Counted from the stretch's first letter, positions 31,101 to 44,266 are shown. The stretch is DNA of 64,000 nucleotides from Pyrenochaeta sp. MPI-SDFR-AT-0127 (GCA_020747015.1 JAGTJM010000076.1:1-64000); one strand, 5' to 3'. The notes: generated by a model from the letters alone, not told the origin. Made by a program: numbers and translations.

Positions 31101-33083
31101 GCTGCCATATTGCGGCAGGTAGCGCCCATGGCAGCCGTCAGAGGCTTTACCTCAGGCAACGACAAGATAGGATTCCATGGAATCGTTACCTTTAGGGTAT
31201 TTTCTTTGTCCTTTGTAGCGTTTGTACCCATTGTGTCCACATTGGGCTGTGACGTGAAGATGGTATTGCTTTGATTGAGCCCGTCAGACGGCTCACTGAC
31301 CACAAAGTTCTGTGGAGTCGTATCTAACCTCGCAGATTCGCTAGCTATATAGTCTGTGTTTGTCACGAGATGGACTTGCGACGTGGCAAACTTGGTTTTG
31401 ATCTGTTGAACGATATGCTTGTACGGCACTACGTAGGCGTGATTGAGAGGATTGGAACCGACAACATGACCGTAGACAGCACTCGTGTCACAGTCCACTA
31501 CGACGGAACCACATTCGCCATCAAGAAGTCCTGGGTGTAATCAGACGATATCAAAATAATTAACGTATTAATTCGCACTCACCCTTTTGGCTGTTCAGTA
31601 TCAGTGTCCAAACTTCACATGTGTCTTGGCCGACATCAGATCCAAGATAAGAGTATCCTTTCAAAAGCTTCCCCGATCGAATACCACCAATACTTGAAAT
31701 TATGAAGACTGGTACCCCATGAAATCTAGGTTGGTCGGCAATGGTATCTAGTTTGATCAATGGCTGATCGAGACCGTGTAAGTACAAAGTGTTCACTTCT
31801 TTCGCAGTTGCAACGGCAGCATCAAACCGAAGCAGAGCAAAGTCGAGGAAAGGCGCAGAAAACGGAAGTCGGACAGGTTCTAGAATTCTTTCCCCTGTGA
31901 TGGAACGTAGCCCACTTTCTAGGGTTTCAGCGGGCGATCGCTCTAACGGACTATGAGTATTGCCTATCGTTGGTGAAACAGGCAACGGTTCTTCCGATGC
32001 GTATTCTAGGAGACCACTAGGTTCTAGTTCATCATCATCATCATCATCGGAGTCGTCTGACCAAAGTGGGTCAAGGCTCACAAGGTCTTCGTCAACCACT
32101 GTGCACTGTTCGGACTCCGAATTGGCGATAGATCTAGTGCCAGAGTGCTGTCCTTGGGAAGTATTACTTCTTGAAGTAATTTCAAAAATATGTTCCACAG
32201 TTGTTGAGTACACCTCTTCTGCAACGCGAAATGTCAATCCAACATGCGCGACGCGACCTTGGTACTCGACGAGGGCTCCGCAGAGCGTATTCCTTACAGC
32301 AAGGCTTGCTACGACCATCTGAGGCGCAGATTTGCGATTCATTGGATCTTGGTCGCTGCGGAAATAGACTAGTTCGAAAGGTGGTTTGGGTGTTGGACGC
32401 TCTTTGAACCACTTGAAAAGTCTGGACCTTTTTCCAACATATAGCTTCTCTCGGGCTTTCTTCTTGAACAGTCGTCGAAGAGGTTTAACATCTGCCGATT
32501 GGCACTCAACAATTATGGATGGCAGAGCAGTCTGTAGTGTTGTTCCCACCATGCACAGTGAATAGTTAATGAACCGGGCGCGATCGCGAAGGTCATGATC
32601 CGAGTCAACCGCTCGTTTCAACTCTCCCTGAACGAAACTAAATCTGTCGAAGTAGTCATCCATCTCCCAACAACCTAGTACTACTGGAGCAAGATGATAT
32701 ATTCGCTTCCCACGACGGCTGCACGGTACGACCGTCACAGTGCTTTGGAGTGCTTCGAGAGTATGAGGCTGGATAGCTGTTCTCGCGGTTCTGGCTCGAC
32801 AATGAACTCTCGCATTGTGTTGCACCGGATGAGGTACAACTTGCCGCTCCTGCCGCGGCTTGAGAATAGGATTGTTCTGGTTTGTAGGCCAAAGATCTAC
32901 CGTATCCTTCCGCTGTAAGTCGTTTGGAGTAGACTGCTTGTGCGTGCAGGGCGAATGATTAAGAGCATGTGCTCCCGCTTTATCGACTTCCGTAGCATCG
33001 CCGAGATTGAGCGAGATAATCGGCTGGTCAGGATCATACGTTGCGTCGATCGACGAGATGGGGTCTGCTCGATATATATCCAT
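28169..33083 (-). CDS. Multidomain protein: trypsin-like module, protein kinase, VWA domain
   Basis: Six exons, 33083-31583, 31530-30587, 30449-30178, 30127-28930, 28884-28385 and 28334-28169 (1526 aa, phases close). Residues about 1-500: a disordered, acidic-patch region, then a conserved fungal module. LLDGECGSVVVD (502-513) follows, resembling the GDSGS site of trypsin-like proteases, with Cys507 at the serine position. Then comes the region that normally precedes fungal kinase domains, with the Gly-rich loop replaced by ILRKDPDSTSYKI. The kinase core has VHQDIKPDN (catalytic Asp910), DLG (Asp935) and a PPE motif. A Pro/Ser-rich linker leads to a VWA domain with the MIDAS motif DNSMSM (1310-1315) and IYVLTDG. 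The stretch with the beta3 lysine (PFYVLKTRQPN, about 30500-30465) falls inside the 137-nt intron because no AG acceptor precedes it (see findings). Divergent from the gene at 33696. Confidence 0.85.
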
Positions 33084-33695
33084 GGAACAAGGCGGCTGTG
33101 AATGGACTGATTGTGATTGGCGTACCTATGTCCTGAGCCAGTTTCAGTGACTTTTGTTCTTTCAGGAGAACGTGAAAACGCATTCGAACAAAATATAAAA
33201 TCATTGGTAGCGGTGAGGTCGAGCCGTCACTGACGAGTTTGAGCCTTTGTGTGCCTTCGTTCAATCCTTACATGGATCAATGTGGCTAAGCTGCATTATG
33301 CTCGATTCAATAATTCGTTTGGCATGCGTGGTACTGGACAGCTGGCCTGCCCGGCTGCGTGGGCTTATCTGCGTTGTTGCTACGGATGCAGCCAGAGGTG
33401 CAGAAGTGCCAGCCAATCACTCCGCCGAATGCCACTTCAAACCATGTCGGTCTCGCTTCTGGCAGACGCCTTTCATCTGGGCCGTGTGGAGGACCTGTGC
33501 ATGCCTTACCGAGAAACCTATCACGAACTCCATTTGCCTTGGCCCGGCATGAACTCACCGGAAGAGGATGAATTCGTTTGTTGCTGCGCCACAGTCACAA
33601 AGTTCAGGGAAAAATTATGTCAAGGCTAGAAGACAACGAGCACGCTCACTTTCGCAGAAATCGACAAATTCAGGAAACCACATCTTTCACAATCT
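33084..33695. other. Divergent intergenic region
   Basis: About 0.6 kb shared by the kinase/VWA gene and the plus-strand membrane protein. A 127-codon plus-strand frame (33249-33629) has no recognisable motif and I do not call it. Probably a bidirectional promoter. Confidence 0.4.
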
Positions 33696-34840
33696 ATGGC
33701 AACTAGAACGGAATCTAGTGTCACCAGGGAAGAAATCGCGCAAAGTCTGCTGGGAAAATCAGGCAAGTTTGCCGCTTGGTTTCGCTTGTACGATGATCTC
33801 CTCTCTCGTCGCAGGTTCCAGACACATCCACCCACATCATCGAAAACGATTACCAATTCAGAAATTGTAGCGATAGCAAAACTGCTAAGACATAATGTTC
33901 GCTGGACTCGAGATCAACTGACAACCCATCTGTTGAACGAAACAGGCAATGATTACGGTATTGTTGATCTTGAAATCGCGCTTGAAATCGCAGTCCAAGT
34001 TATGTTCCTGGTGGATTGCGACGCGACTACATGGCACGCTGCTGAATATAGATTGGGCGGCATACGACCAACATGCTGGGCGTCTAGCGAGAGTTTTTGT
34101 GCATTCATGCAAAGAGCTTTTCCACGAAGTACTAATGTGAAAAATACTGCCTCGGTGCTTCAAGATCAACATGCTTTGAAAGGGTGGAAGCTGGAGAAAA
34201 GGCTTGGACTCACGGTAAAAGGCACCATTGATCTAAGCAATCACCTACTATACGATCCCCGACACAACGTTGTATACGTATTCCATCATGTTGCCTTTCT
34301 GCAAGCTCATCTGAATGGTTTTGCAAAAGATATACCCTTCGATAGTACCCTGGAGGATTGCCTTTTGAAGTGAGTCTCTGTGGTAAATTTTCAAGGTCAT
34401 CCCTAACTATTTGCTACAGAGGCGCACTACCGCCTAGACTCATTTGCGAGACTTTGCACTCCTTGCAGTCGATACTCTTTCCATCCATTGATCAGAAGGC
34501 TCATAAGATGATGCAGCGCCTCATTAAGGAGGGCGGCTTTGACCCAGAATGCGAACAATATTCAGGCTATCGACACAAGGATCTACATGTCGGCCGACAT
34601 GAGCTCCAGTACGAATACTGGGGCGAACGTCTTGCGATTTTGCATCGCCTTTTCATTCATAAACCTCCACGGAACGGTATAGAACGATGGGTACGATGGC
34701 GAAGCTCAGAGGCGAATGCACTTGCACTAGCAATGCTGGCACTATTCATTTCTATTGTCGTAGGGCTTGTCAGCATTGGTTTGTCTGCTGTTCAGATATG
34801 GATAGCTTGGATGGCCTGGAAGCATCCTATGGAAGTATAA
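33696..34840 (+). CDS. Hypothetical protein with C-terminal membrane anchor
   Basis: Two exons, 33696-34369 and 34420-34840 (50-nt intron, donor GTGAGT, branch CTAAC), encode 364 aa. The long N-terminal part is soluble with mixed helix and strand (YDDLLSRRRFQTH, VRWTRDQLTTHLL, DLSNHLLYDPRHNVVYVFHH). The last 40 residues form a hydrophobic helix or hairpin (ALAMLALFISIVVGLVSIG, then WIAWMAW) followed by a short tail. No signal peptide is seen, so a tail-anchored topology facing the cytosol is likely. I do not recognise the family. Its position opposite the kinase/VWA gene across a 612-bp gap suggests co-regulation. Confidence 0.75.
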
Positions 34841-36441
34841 GTATCGGTAAGGACCAGTATGCTGGGGCACATAAATTTTGCCATGTCAATTACCCATCTT
34901 GCGAATGTGAGGATCGGCAGCCTCACTTTATAACATGCTGGTCTATTTTATTGCACAAGCTTAACTTTTTTTTTGTTTTGACCACACAATTGACAAGTTC
35001 GGGCTTATCATAGCTGAAACTTATCTTGATTTTGAGCAATGAGAAAGAGGTATCTTGACAGTGCTGACCGTATACAAGCGTGATGATAAATCATTCGGCG
35101 ATTCTAAAACCAGATCGAATTATTTTTTCACTGTTGTACGTGGAAATAGTCTAAAAGTAAAGAATTTTCTGTTGAGAACAGTATGGAGAAGAAGCGCTAA
35201 AGGCACGTGTTCGCAACTTGGCCTAATATTCATATCAGAGTCCTTGTCCATGAAGCACAAGTGTAAAGTCCTCCACGGAGGATGCCCAGTAATTTGACAA
35301 CCAACCGCGTACATGGAATGTGGATATGACTTGCGCCTTGAGTCATCATGAGAAAGTTCTCTAGGGTTTGACCTATAGCATTCAGTCCTGCTATTAGGCA
35401 AAAAGGCAAGTGGCGTGGTGTTTGCAAGGCAAGAGGTTGCCTCCGCGCTAGCTGCAGGTTCCGACAAGTTGCTCCGTAGTGACACGATGAAGAATTGAGT
35501 GCTTCGTCTTTCACCAAAGTTGCAAAACTTCTATTACATGGTACTAGGGCTTACTGGACATCAATGTCAGCATTGCTTGTTACTATACCCAGCGCGGGCT
35601 CTGATTTTGCTTCTTTTTAACTTGTCCGATCCCCCACTGCGTCCGCCAATATCTTATGAAAGGTATCATGCTCCGCCCAACACATTGTGCCAGGTTTGGT
35701 GGCTTTTGACACTTTGTATTATCAGCTGGTCTTTGCATGGTGCTAGGTCTGATCATTAAGCTGAGCCTTCACGCGAAGTGGAGTCTTTAGCCAATATCCA
35801 AGTAGTGACGCCTCTGCCATCCGTTGCATCGTAGAAGAATACGATAGTAAACTGTGTTATTGTCCTTGCAGCACTTGAGGAGCTCTGTACGATATCACCC
35901 GAAGTCGAGCCTTCTCTTCAGCGGCAGCAATTCAGAGTTATGTGTTCCAACGCGATAAATCTATTTACTATAGCCTCTTCATGTTGTGTAAGACATGTTT
36001 GGAAGCTCATTTGCTATTTTTTACGCAATGGCATCGCAACCGCAACCCACAGTAAATTCTCCTTGAACGTTTTTCGGCGTAACAAGTTCATCACTCATCG
36101 CACGTTACCTTGTAGAGTTTTGCACAGTCCCACTCCTGCCGCACTGCTAGCTTTCTCCTAGCTCACCTTTCGTTTCCCCCCTATCTCCGCTTTACTTACA
36201 GACCTGCACATCGAAGTATAGAATTAAATTCTCTAAAAGCATTCCCTATAAATTTGGGGCAGGACGCTATCCAACTCTCCCTATGCGACAAAGGTTCTCT
36301 CGACAAAACCGATGCGTAATTCTTCTGAGTAGTGAAGGTAACTACAAACTAGCACTTACTACGAGTAGTAAGCCCCAGACTTAAGTTAGGTGACATTGTC
36401 ATAAACAGTGCTGCTAAAGCTAGTGGGATTTATACTCTTTA
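34841..36441. other. Intergenic, no supported gene
   Basis: About 1.6 kb with only short, mutually overlapping frames. From about 35,900 to 36,440 it is AT-rich. It ends with the 3' region of the Clr5 gene. Confidence 0.35.
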
Positions 36442-39352
36442 TCATAGCATTCTATTATCAGACCCGTTGCCAAAATCATCTAGCCAAATAGTGTTGTTCA
36501 TAAAGCCGTCATCAATACAATCGTTCCCAACCCCAAATAGACCTCCCACGCTCAAACTTGAATGGGCCGATAAAGGCTGCGACGCATCTCCAAGTGTTTG
36601 TTGCTGAGGCATTGATGAAAAACCCATGGAAGTGTTCTCAGCCTGCGGAAGTGCAGCAATGCGAGGTATAAAGCTGTTTTCAAAAAGCGGTAAATCCGAG
36701 AAGGATGGTGTCTTTGATGGAGTAGCTAGCGGTCTTTTCTTCATTGTGGGGTCTGGGGTGGGTGGTAGGTTAGACGGTATCGCTTTCGCACCTCCTAGAG
36801 CCTCTTCAAAGACATCGGGACAAACGCGTTTTAGTCTTTTTTGGAGGGATGGTTCTAGTTTGCCACCAGATTTAATGAGACGCTCCAACAAATCTAAGAC
36901 GATCTCGTCTTGCTCGCTGGCTTTCTGAGCGCATTGTTGCAAACGGTCATCATGCCTACGTTGAACATGAATGAAGCGGTCGTTGGCAGCCTTGAGTTCG
37001 ATTTCGAGTATCTTTATCCGCCTGTCTTTTGATTCAAGGTCTTCTTCAATCCTTTGGGCAATCTCATGTGCTCTGTTTCGCTTGATTTTGTCACTCGCTC
37101 GTCGGGTTCTGGGACGTCGCACTGTATCATGCAGACAACCAATACCAGTAGAAAATTGCAAGACTGGCGCTTCTTGCCCAGGATTGACCAGAGTCCAGAT
37201 GAAACGCCACAATTCATTTGGAATCTTCCTCATGCTAGGACACTTCGGTGTACGGAGATGGTATGGGCCGTTGTAGCCAGCACACGATTGGCTGATGCAT
37301 CTCCGAACACATTCTTCTGACCCTTTGTGATCGCTGAGAATTTCTTCGACTTTCTTTCCACCACTTGGAAACTCCAGGGGCGCACAGCACTCGATGCATA
37401 TGACGATCTGGTGATTGGTGCCTAAGCAGCGGAGGAGCTCAGAGATAGTAGGATTGGTCCCTAAACACTTTTGGTTTTCTCGTAGTGGACATGGCATCAG
37501 TAACTCGTTCGGTGAAGAAGCCTTATCATCTGCGACAAATTGACCTTGCTCGCGGTTCGGCTTCTTGGAAGGCGGCTCGTCATCATCCTGTCCTTCAGAT
37601 GTTTCCCAATCTTGTCGACAAGGGCGCTTGAGGCTCTGTGGGCCGCCTGAAGCGTTCCCCAATGTTGTCGAACTCTTTGGGGAGCTACTAGGTCCTGATT
37701 GATCATTTGCGTCCCCCGGTGATTCTGTGATGTCAGACACACCTGCCTCAGCAGAGAAGTAGCCACAACTACTAGATTCCTCGTCACGACCGTCAAGTTC
37801 TTCTTGGTTCAGTGTGTATAGGATATCGCGGAGTTCGAGTACGAGTTTCCTCGAAGCTGTGGGTGCAAGGTCTTCTGAAGGCCATGTCAAATCCACAACC
37901 AGAGGATTGGACGCTTTTGGGGTCGCATCTGCGTACGATGGTGTGAAAACTGGCACGCTCTCTGCAGCTTTTGCTCCATCAACCCAGTGCCTAATATTCT
38001 TGTCTGTTTCAGGACTCTCCGGTGTGCTCTGAAAGGCCTCAGCGGGAAGCGTAGTGCGAGGTTCTTCGAGGTTGGCGGCGCTATGCTGTTTAGCCACAAA
38101 GGTGCTCGATGCAATGCTGCTCAATGACGATATCTGCATTGCGTGATTGCCAGAAGACTGTCCTTTACTTGTTTGTTCTGGCGACTTTGTGATCTGCGCG
38201 GATGGCCTAGCGAGCGTAGGTATCAGTGGATCTCTGTCTTGAGTCGTGACTTCGTTCAGGCTAGGCGACATCCCAGTCTCGTTCCTACTTTGACTTTCTC
38301 GAATGATCCTCGCTCCAGGATACCAAGGTCCCGTATCAGCCAACAGGCCAATCATACTTGATGAATCATCAGCACTGCAATAGTAGCTGACATTGGACTT
38401 TAGGCGCGGTGACTCATGACGGGCCCAGCTACCAATGCGCATAGGGTCCTCGAAAACAGGTTCTTTCGCAACTTTACAGTTCTCAGCTACTAATTCAGCT
38501 TCTTTGTCCAAGTGGAGAGGAGGCTCGGAGATGTCGCGCTCTGCCTTTGTACCACCAAACTTCTGTGCTTCGGCACTTGATATGTCTGTCGCCTCCTCAA
38601 GATTGATCTTGACTTCTGAGACCAGCTGCGCAGGTGAAAGCATGGTCGACCATTCGGATGTAAAGTCGGCTCTCGGGGGTTTACTGCATGGGTCCATTCG
38701 GCATGTGACCATTGATTCGCCTGTTATAGATGGCGCATCATAGAAGCCACTGTCACATGATGTTAATGATGGTTCATTCAAAAAACATGCAGGCGGTGAC
38801 GGTATATCATGAAAATTGGCCCAGGAGTCTGTTGGCCTAAAACGACCGCATTCAGTAGCTTGCTTTTCTATACCGTCGATGGGATTGAGTTGCAGATCGG
38901 TGTATGGATTCAAGCCGCTTTGTTGATATCCTTGTGGCGGAGCCGAGGTCAATGGAATAGGGAATTTAGGGAAAAGATCATGTGGGTCGCTTGGTACACG
39001 AGTGACGATTTGTGATCGATTTACATTCCTCGTGGTGGCCTTGTTTTTCTTCAATGCCCACCTCCTGAACTGTGATTGGTACTGCGATGCACTGGAATAA
39101 GTCAGCTCAAGCGCTGTAGTTGGATGAGTACACCAACGTAGCGAGGAAGCCATGTCGGGAGTTTAGGACTTCAATAACTCCACCCTGGCCCAGGAGAGAC
39201 CTATTCTCCTCCAAATAGAGAGCAATGATGATGGGCTTTAGCCTTTCCCAAGTTTCGCGGGCGATTTTGCTTGGTTTCACAACTGATGTTATTACTGTCG
39301 ACAGTGGTTCTGTAGGAGTGCTCTGGCAACTGTGTGGCGGGGTTGGGAGCAT
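36442..39352 (-). CDS. Clr5-domain protein with coiled coil
   Basis: Two exons, 39352-39138 and 39091-36442 (46-nt intron, donor GTTGGT), encode 954 aa. The N-terminal Clr5 domain (about residues 30-100) spans the junction: ETWERLKPIIIALYLEE, then HGFLAT joined to ASQYQSQFRRWALKKN, the usual motif of fungal Clr5 proteins that may bind DNA. A long low-complexity, Ser/Pro/Glu-rich middle follows. Around residues 620-690 is a Cys/His-rich block (CPLRENQKCLG, VICIECCAPLEF, CVRRCISQSC) that could bind zinc. Next is a charged coiled coil (EEDLESKDRRIKILEIELK) and a region with Pro- and Ser-rich tail. Probably nuclear. No target can be inferred. The long single exon argues that it is intact. Confidence 0.82.
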
Positions 39353-39923
39353 ATTCCTAGAGTCCAGGCAGAGCGAAAGGCTGCCGAATCAGTGTATGCA
39401 ATTGGAGAATAGTAGCAACGGCACGGATAGCAACGAAGTGAAGATTAAAAGGGGAGATAAGTTGGAAAGCATTTGATGAGACGGCTGGCAAGGAGCGCTG
39501 CCGCCGACATTTTGGCTGCGGTTGGGAAGGCTGATAATTTGTTGTTTCAACTTGCGTGGAGCTGAACAAGTTGTTGGGCACAGGCCACATGAACGTCATC
39601 CACCACCAGCCACCAGCCACTCGCGCGGAGCTTCGCTATCCACCTCCCCAAAACAACTTGTTCGCATCTTGTTTCGCAACTTCTTAACTCAAACGCCTCG
39701 CGGCCCATCTATCTCGCTGTCAGAGCGACTTGAAACACTCAGCATCGACAGATATCCAGCATGATGAACAAAATGGACACTTCTCGATTGCGGCCAAGTC
39801 GACAAGAAGGCGCTTGCAGTCAATGGAAACTGTATATGAAGTTAGTGCATAGAATTGAAATTGCCACAAGAATTTTTACCGTGATACAAACTACAGTATT
39901 CACTCAATTAACCTTCAAAAGAT

Positions 39924-40675
39924 ATGCCTCTACAGCGCCCCACCAGCACCTATATTAACCCTGCAGCAGCAGCATACAAGACCGCTATACCACTATCGGT
40001 TCTACCGGCCATCGCTGTGCTCGATTCAACATCTGTCATTGCTCACCCAGTTGTTGAAATTTGGGTCGGCTACACGAAGGATGGGCGCAATTTTCTGGGC
40101 AAGCAAGTCAAAGCGCCAAACGCGGAGCAGCAAGTTCGTGCACTACGAGCATACTATGAAAAGGAATTTACACCATTCGAGCGATCCGTCTTACGCTGGA
40201 TGTACTGCCAGGTCCCTGTCATCCAAGTGGGCGAGCTGCATGGGGTAATTATAACCAACAATGCTGAAACCATGTATCATACTTACAGTGCAAGCAGTGC
40301 TTGCAAAATAGCCATGCGAATGGCAATCTACCACGCGAAGTCAAATTCGATTCACTCAAAAAAAATCACATCATGTCTGCAGGCTTGTTTCGACCCGAAT
40401 TGCTTCAAGATCGTGGCAGCGTTTTCTACGACACCGACGCTTTTGACACTAACCAGCCGACCACAGCAAGCACTCGAAGTGTCTTATGCATCGGTCACAT
40501 TATCAATAAGAAACTGCTGATCTGGCCACTCATCTTCACAATTTTCATCGCAATTGTAGTAGCCGTAGCGGTCGGTCATTTGACATGCAGCGTAGGATAC
40601 GGCGCTGAAGTGGGAAGCTTCCTTGGCGCCATACTAGGCCTGGTATGGGCGTTAGTTCTATGGATTTCGGGATGA
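39924..40675 (+). CDS. Hypothetical small membrane protein
   Basis: Two exons, 39924-40244 and 40289-40675 (44-nt intron, donor GTAATT, acceptor cttacag), encode 235 aa. The N-terminal half contains VVEIWVGYTKDGRNFLGKQ and a helical EQQVRALRAYYEKEFT. The C terminus has two hydrophobic segments, LIWPLIFTIFIAIVVAVAV and GSFLGAILGLVWALVLWI, separated by about 15 residues, so a helical hairpin anchor is likely. No signal peptide. Family not recognised. Its design, soluble N part and C-terminal membrane segments, resembles that of the gene at 33696. The two genes flank the Clr5 gene. An upstream ATG at 39761 could add an extra exon. Confidence 0.6.
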
Positions 40676-43600
40676 CTGATCTAAGCTTGGAGTGAAGTAT
40701 TCGGTGAATCAGATATGAACGCTTTCCACACTCCAAAAAGAGCCATCGCGTGACAGTAAAGAGCCAGATACATTCACTAGGTTCCCCTACCTCTCAGTCA
40801 TCTTGATCGGCTCACTGCAGCGAGTTGCAATCTTGGTAAAAAACGTGTTCAAAAATCTAGCTGTGACAGGTGCTACATATAGGAGCAATACGAACACAAC
40901 TAGCATTCGCCATAAAAGGATTTAAGCTTCCGCGGAGTCTTTGGCACTCACCAACACCAGTCTAGAAACTCTAGTGGTAGATCTATATAAAGCGGTTACG
41001 TTACCAGGAACATAAATCGAGCATGAACAATACACGGGACTTTTGGTGAAATTTAAATATGTGATGTAAAAGACGGCTTCATGAGGCTAAGGCTTTTCGT
41101 GGTTCAAACAGATTCAGCTCAGATTCCGCGAGAACCTCAATTTATCTGCATGGTAATGCGCATATTCAACGCCCTTACTCTTCAAGTTTAGGCGCTGACA
41201 TGCATGTTGTACACGCTTGGATCGACACACCGTGGGAGAGCGGTCGTGAAACGAACCCTCCATCATTGAGTGTCTGCGCGTCCCAGAGCTGCAGCCATCA
41301 TCAATCTTTCTGCATTTGCTACCCCGGGTTCTGGGTGACGGAATGTTGGAGGCGATACGGCGCCCATTGTTAAGGCATGGCAGGACGCGTAGACATGGCG
41401 GCAAGGGAGTAGTGGGGCAAGGGAGGCAGAGTGTGGACAACAACAAGTCTTTAGAGAGAATCAATCAGTGAAGGCCAGACATTGCTTAAGAGAGCCAACC
41501 CGTAGACCACGGCAAGACTCTTTAAAGCCGGTCAACGAGGCATAGCCCTTATTTACGCCGCTCGCCCGCGTACCTCTTCGTCTCTGCATACGGATTATGA
41601 TCAACCAAGAGTCAACACGACTCATCCTTATCAGCTCCGAATGCTTTGGAGAGCAACAGACCGGACACGATAGAGTAGAAGATCGAATCTCTTGAGGACT
41701 TTGGAGGGTACGACCTCTCGCCTAAGGAGTGGAATTACATAGCGACAAGTCCAGACCAGAGATGTAAATGAGTGGCAACGGATACCAGGGATCCCTTTGG
41801 GGCGAGAGAGTGGAGCCTAAGCAGGAGAAAACTCCGCAAAACCCTTAGCTAGACTATTAAGACTCAGCTGGAATACTTAAGGGCGTTAATATTGTAAGGT
41901 GAGCTCAGTTGTAAAGGCGAGCTACTTAGGGCCTGACTGAGCGTCGTGACATCAGCCCTACAGCAGGATATGCCCTTGGACCATTACGAAGAGAAGAGGA
42001 CGAGGAGCTGTTTGCTTTGCGGAACAGCGCTCGCGGAGAACAGCCCACAGAGGACCCAACAACGCCTCCCCCGTCGACCCGAGCGATGTAGCCTATGAAC
42101 GAGTCTTTGCGCACTAGGCAGTGTCCCACTATCCTACCCAGGTCCTCGACATCCGCCTGTGGGCCACTCAGGAAAAGCTGCTCTTCCGCCGTCACCGAGT
42201 ACCAATACGAACACCTCACATTCATATGCCTCATCGACGACGGCTACGAATGCAACCACTCCTTCCACACCACCCTCACCGACTTAGGCCCCGTCGTTGG
42301 CGGAGACGGTGAGGACCACGGTACTTGTGCCGGACATGCATTTTTGAAGGATCTGGGGCTTTGCTGGAGGGCCGGGTAACGGTAAGGCGGTCTCCGCGCA
42401 AGCGGGACAAGCAGTGCGATAAATAAGAGGTTTTAGAGTCGTGGAGTGGTCTGCTCCTTTTCTTAGGGTCGGATGTTAGTGCCGGTGCCGTTAGCGATCG
42501 GAGGGGACACAAGAGTACTGGCCACGCACATATTCTGGTCTTAGGCCGGTTTCTTAAATTTTTACACGCCCAAGGCGTTCGTAAAAACATATTACTTTCG
42601 CCCATAGCAGGTACTTCCATACACATCTCCAGAGCGGATCGAGATATTAGGACTTCTCTGATAGGATAACTAGGCTCCGAGTAGAGATAGGCTCCGTGAA
42701 GAACCTCTCGAGATGTCGATTGTCGGAAGATGCCGCATGGGAGCGGGCTAATGCGTGCCTTGATCATGAGTACAAGCTGCCACAGCGCTTCTTAGAGACA
42801 GCCGACTTTCGGCATTTTTAGGGGGTTCAGTCCTGGGATGGACTCCGAAAGTTGAACCTTTAACTACAAGGTATCACTATTACACGACAATTTGCGGCTT
42901 TCATAGGGTCCTGGTAGCTCCGGTATATAGCATCCATGGCTTCTCTCATTAGTGCAATTATAACGGCATGAAAGGGATGTTATATATATGCTCGATGTCG
43001 TGGAACCTCGCCCACCATTCCATCTTCTGGATCTCCTTCTCCTCTTAGCTTTTCGGCGACATTCGTCTCTCTCATAACCCTCTTTTATTAGGCTATAACA
43101 CTTCTCAGGAACATTAATAGGTTCCTAAGTATTCGCTGAGCTAAGATATTATTCCCACTTAGTTCTACAATACCGTACCCCTTTAATCATCTTGTGGCCA
43201 ATGATTTCTTTAATATTATATAGTTCTTCACCCTCTGAATCTGTGCCACTCTCCGGGCCAGTCTCTATCTCGTCGAGAACCAAGTCGGTGACGGTAGCAA
43301 CACGCATAGCCTCTGTGTCGGTCAGAGATTTCTCTATAAAAAGTTTAGATTATTAGTGGATAACAATTAGGTGAAATCTACTATCACATAAAGCCTTTCC
43401 CAGATTTGAACTTAGGTTATACAAGGGTTTAATGCGAGCTAAAAGAAAGAAGCTTAAGCTATAGCTGAGCGTGCCCGAGTTCGCTGTAGGCTAACGCAAG
43501 CTAGCATAATTGCGCCTAACTTAAACTTAAGCTCCTCTTGATCGCAGTGATTGTTGCCTAATTCTAACCCGAGCAGTATGAAAAGGGCCTGAAACAAGGC

Positions 43601-44266
43601 TCCAAATTAGCTTCTAGGGATGCGCAGTGTCTAGGGCTGAGTACTCCCAAATCCGGGGCCTGGAGTCCTTAGTGGCTTAGCTCTTAGACTCCTGTACACA
43701 GTAATGCTTTCCTCGCACTCTTCAAAACTGGTTGAATAATCAACTACAGTATGCAACTAATAGTATCTCTTATTTATTTTAACATGAGGTTCGTCCTGAC
43801 GAAACGTTTTTTAGTATAGCTGGAGTAGAGTATAAGAGGTTCTGAATATCTAATTAAATAATACCATGGCATTGGCAGTAGAAGTGTGAGATAGACCTTC
43901 ACTTCAAGAATAATCTCCGACTTGCCTACTCAGGCATATAGCGGCGGAGGCCACAACAGAGGAATGTGATGGAAAGGTGTATGCTCAAAGAGCTATGAGG
44001 ATAGACACGGATTGAGGAGGAATTCATATGGCCATATACATGGTGTTGGCATTGATTGATTGCTTAATCAAGCTATCGGAGAGAGCAGTGAAACTATTTA
44101 ACTAACGAGTTAGTTATCTTATTTGATCAGCCGCCCCGCTAAAGCTTAGTATGTGATAAACACTTAGGGTGTGAATCTGGCGTTAACAGCACGAATCGGA
44201 ATGGGCTTCTTAATAGAGTAAATTGAAGCTCTACCCACGTCCTTACAGTAACTTAATTATCGCCAA
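40676..44266. other. Gene-poor region with decayed sequence
   Basis: The longest gene-free stretch, 3.6 kb. From about 41,940 to 42,380 there is a more GC-rich island with coding flavour on the plus strand (ALGPLRREEDEELFALRNSA, then a stop near 42,090, then TEYQYEHLTFICLIDDGYE). I could not assign it to a family, and it may be a repeat relic. From about 42,800 to 44,260 the DNA is AT-rich with dense stops, which is what RIP-mutated repeats look like. No terminal repeats were found. Confidence 0.4.

Noticed and set aside
33249..33629. 127-codon plus-strand frame between the kinase and membrane-protein genes
   Set aside because: No family, odd Cys-rich composition, and it overlaps other frames in a likely bidirectional promoter.
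42276..42767. 163-codon minus-strand frame in the gene-poor block
   Set aside because: No recognisable domain, and it overlaps a plus-strand coding-like island. Treated as decayed sequence.
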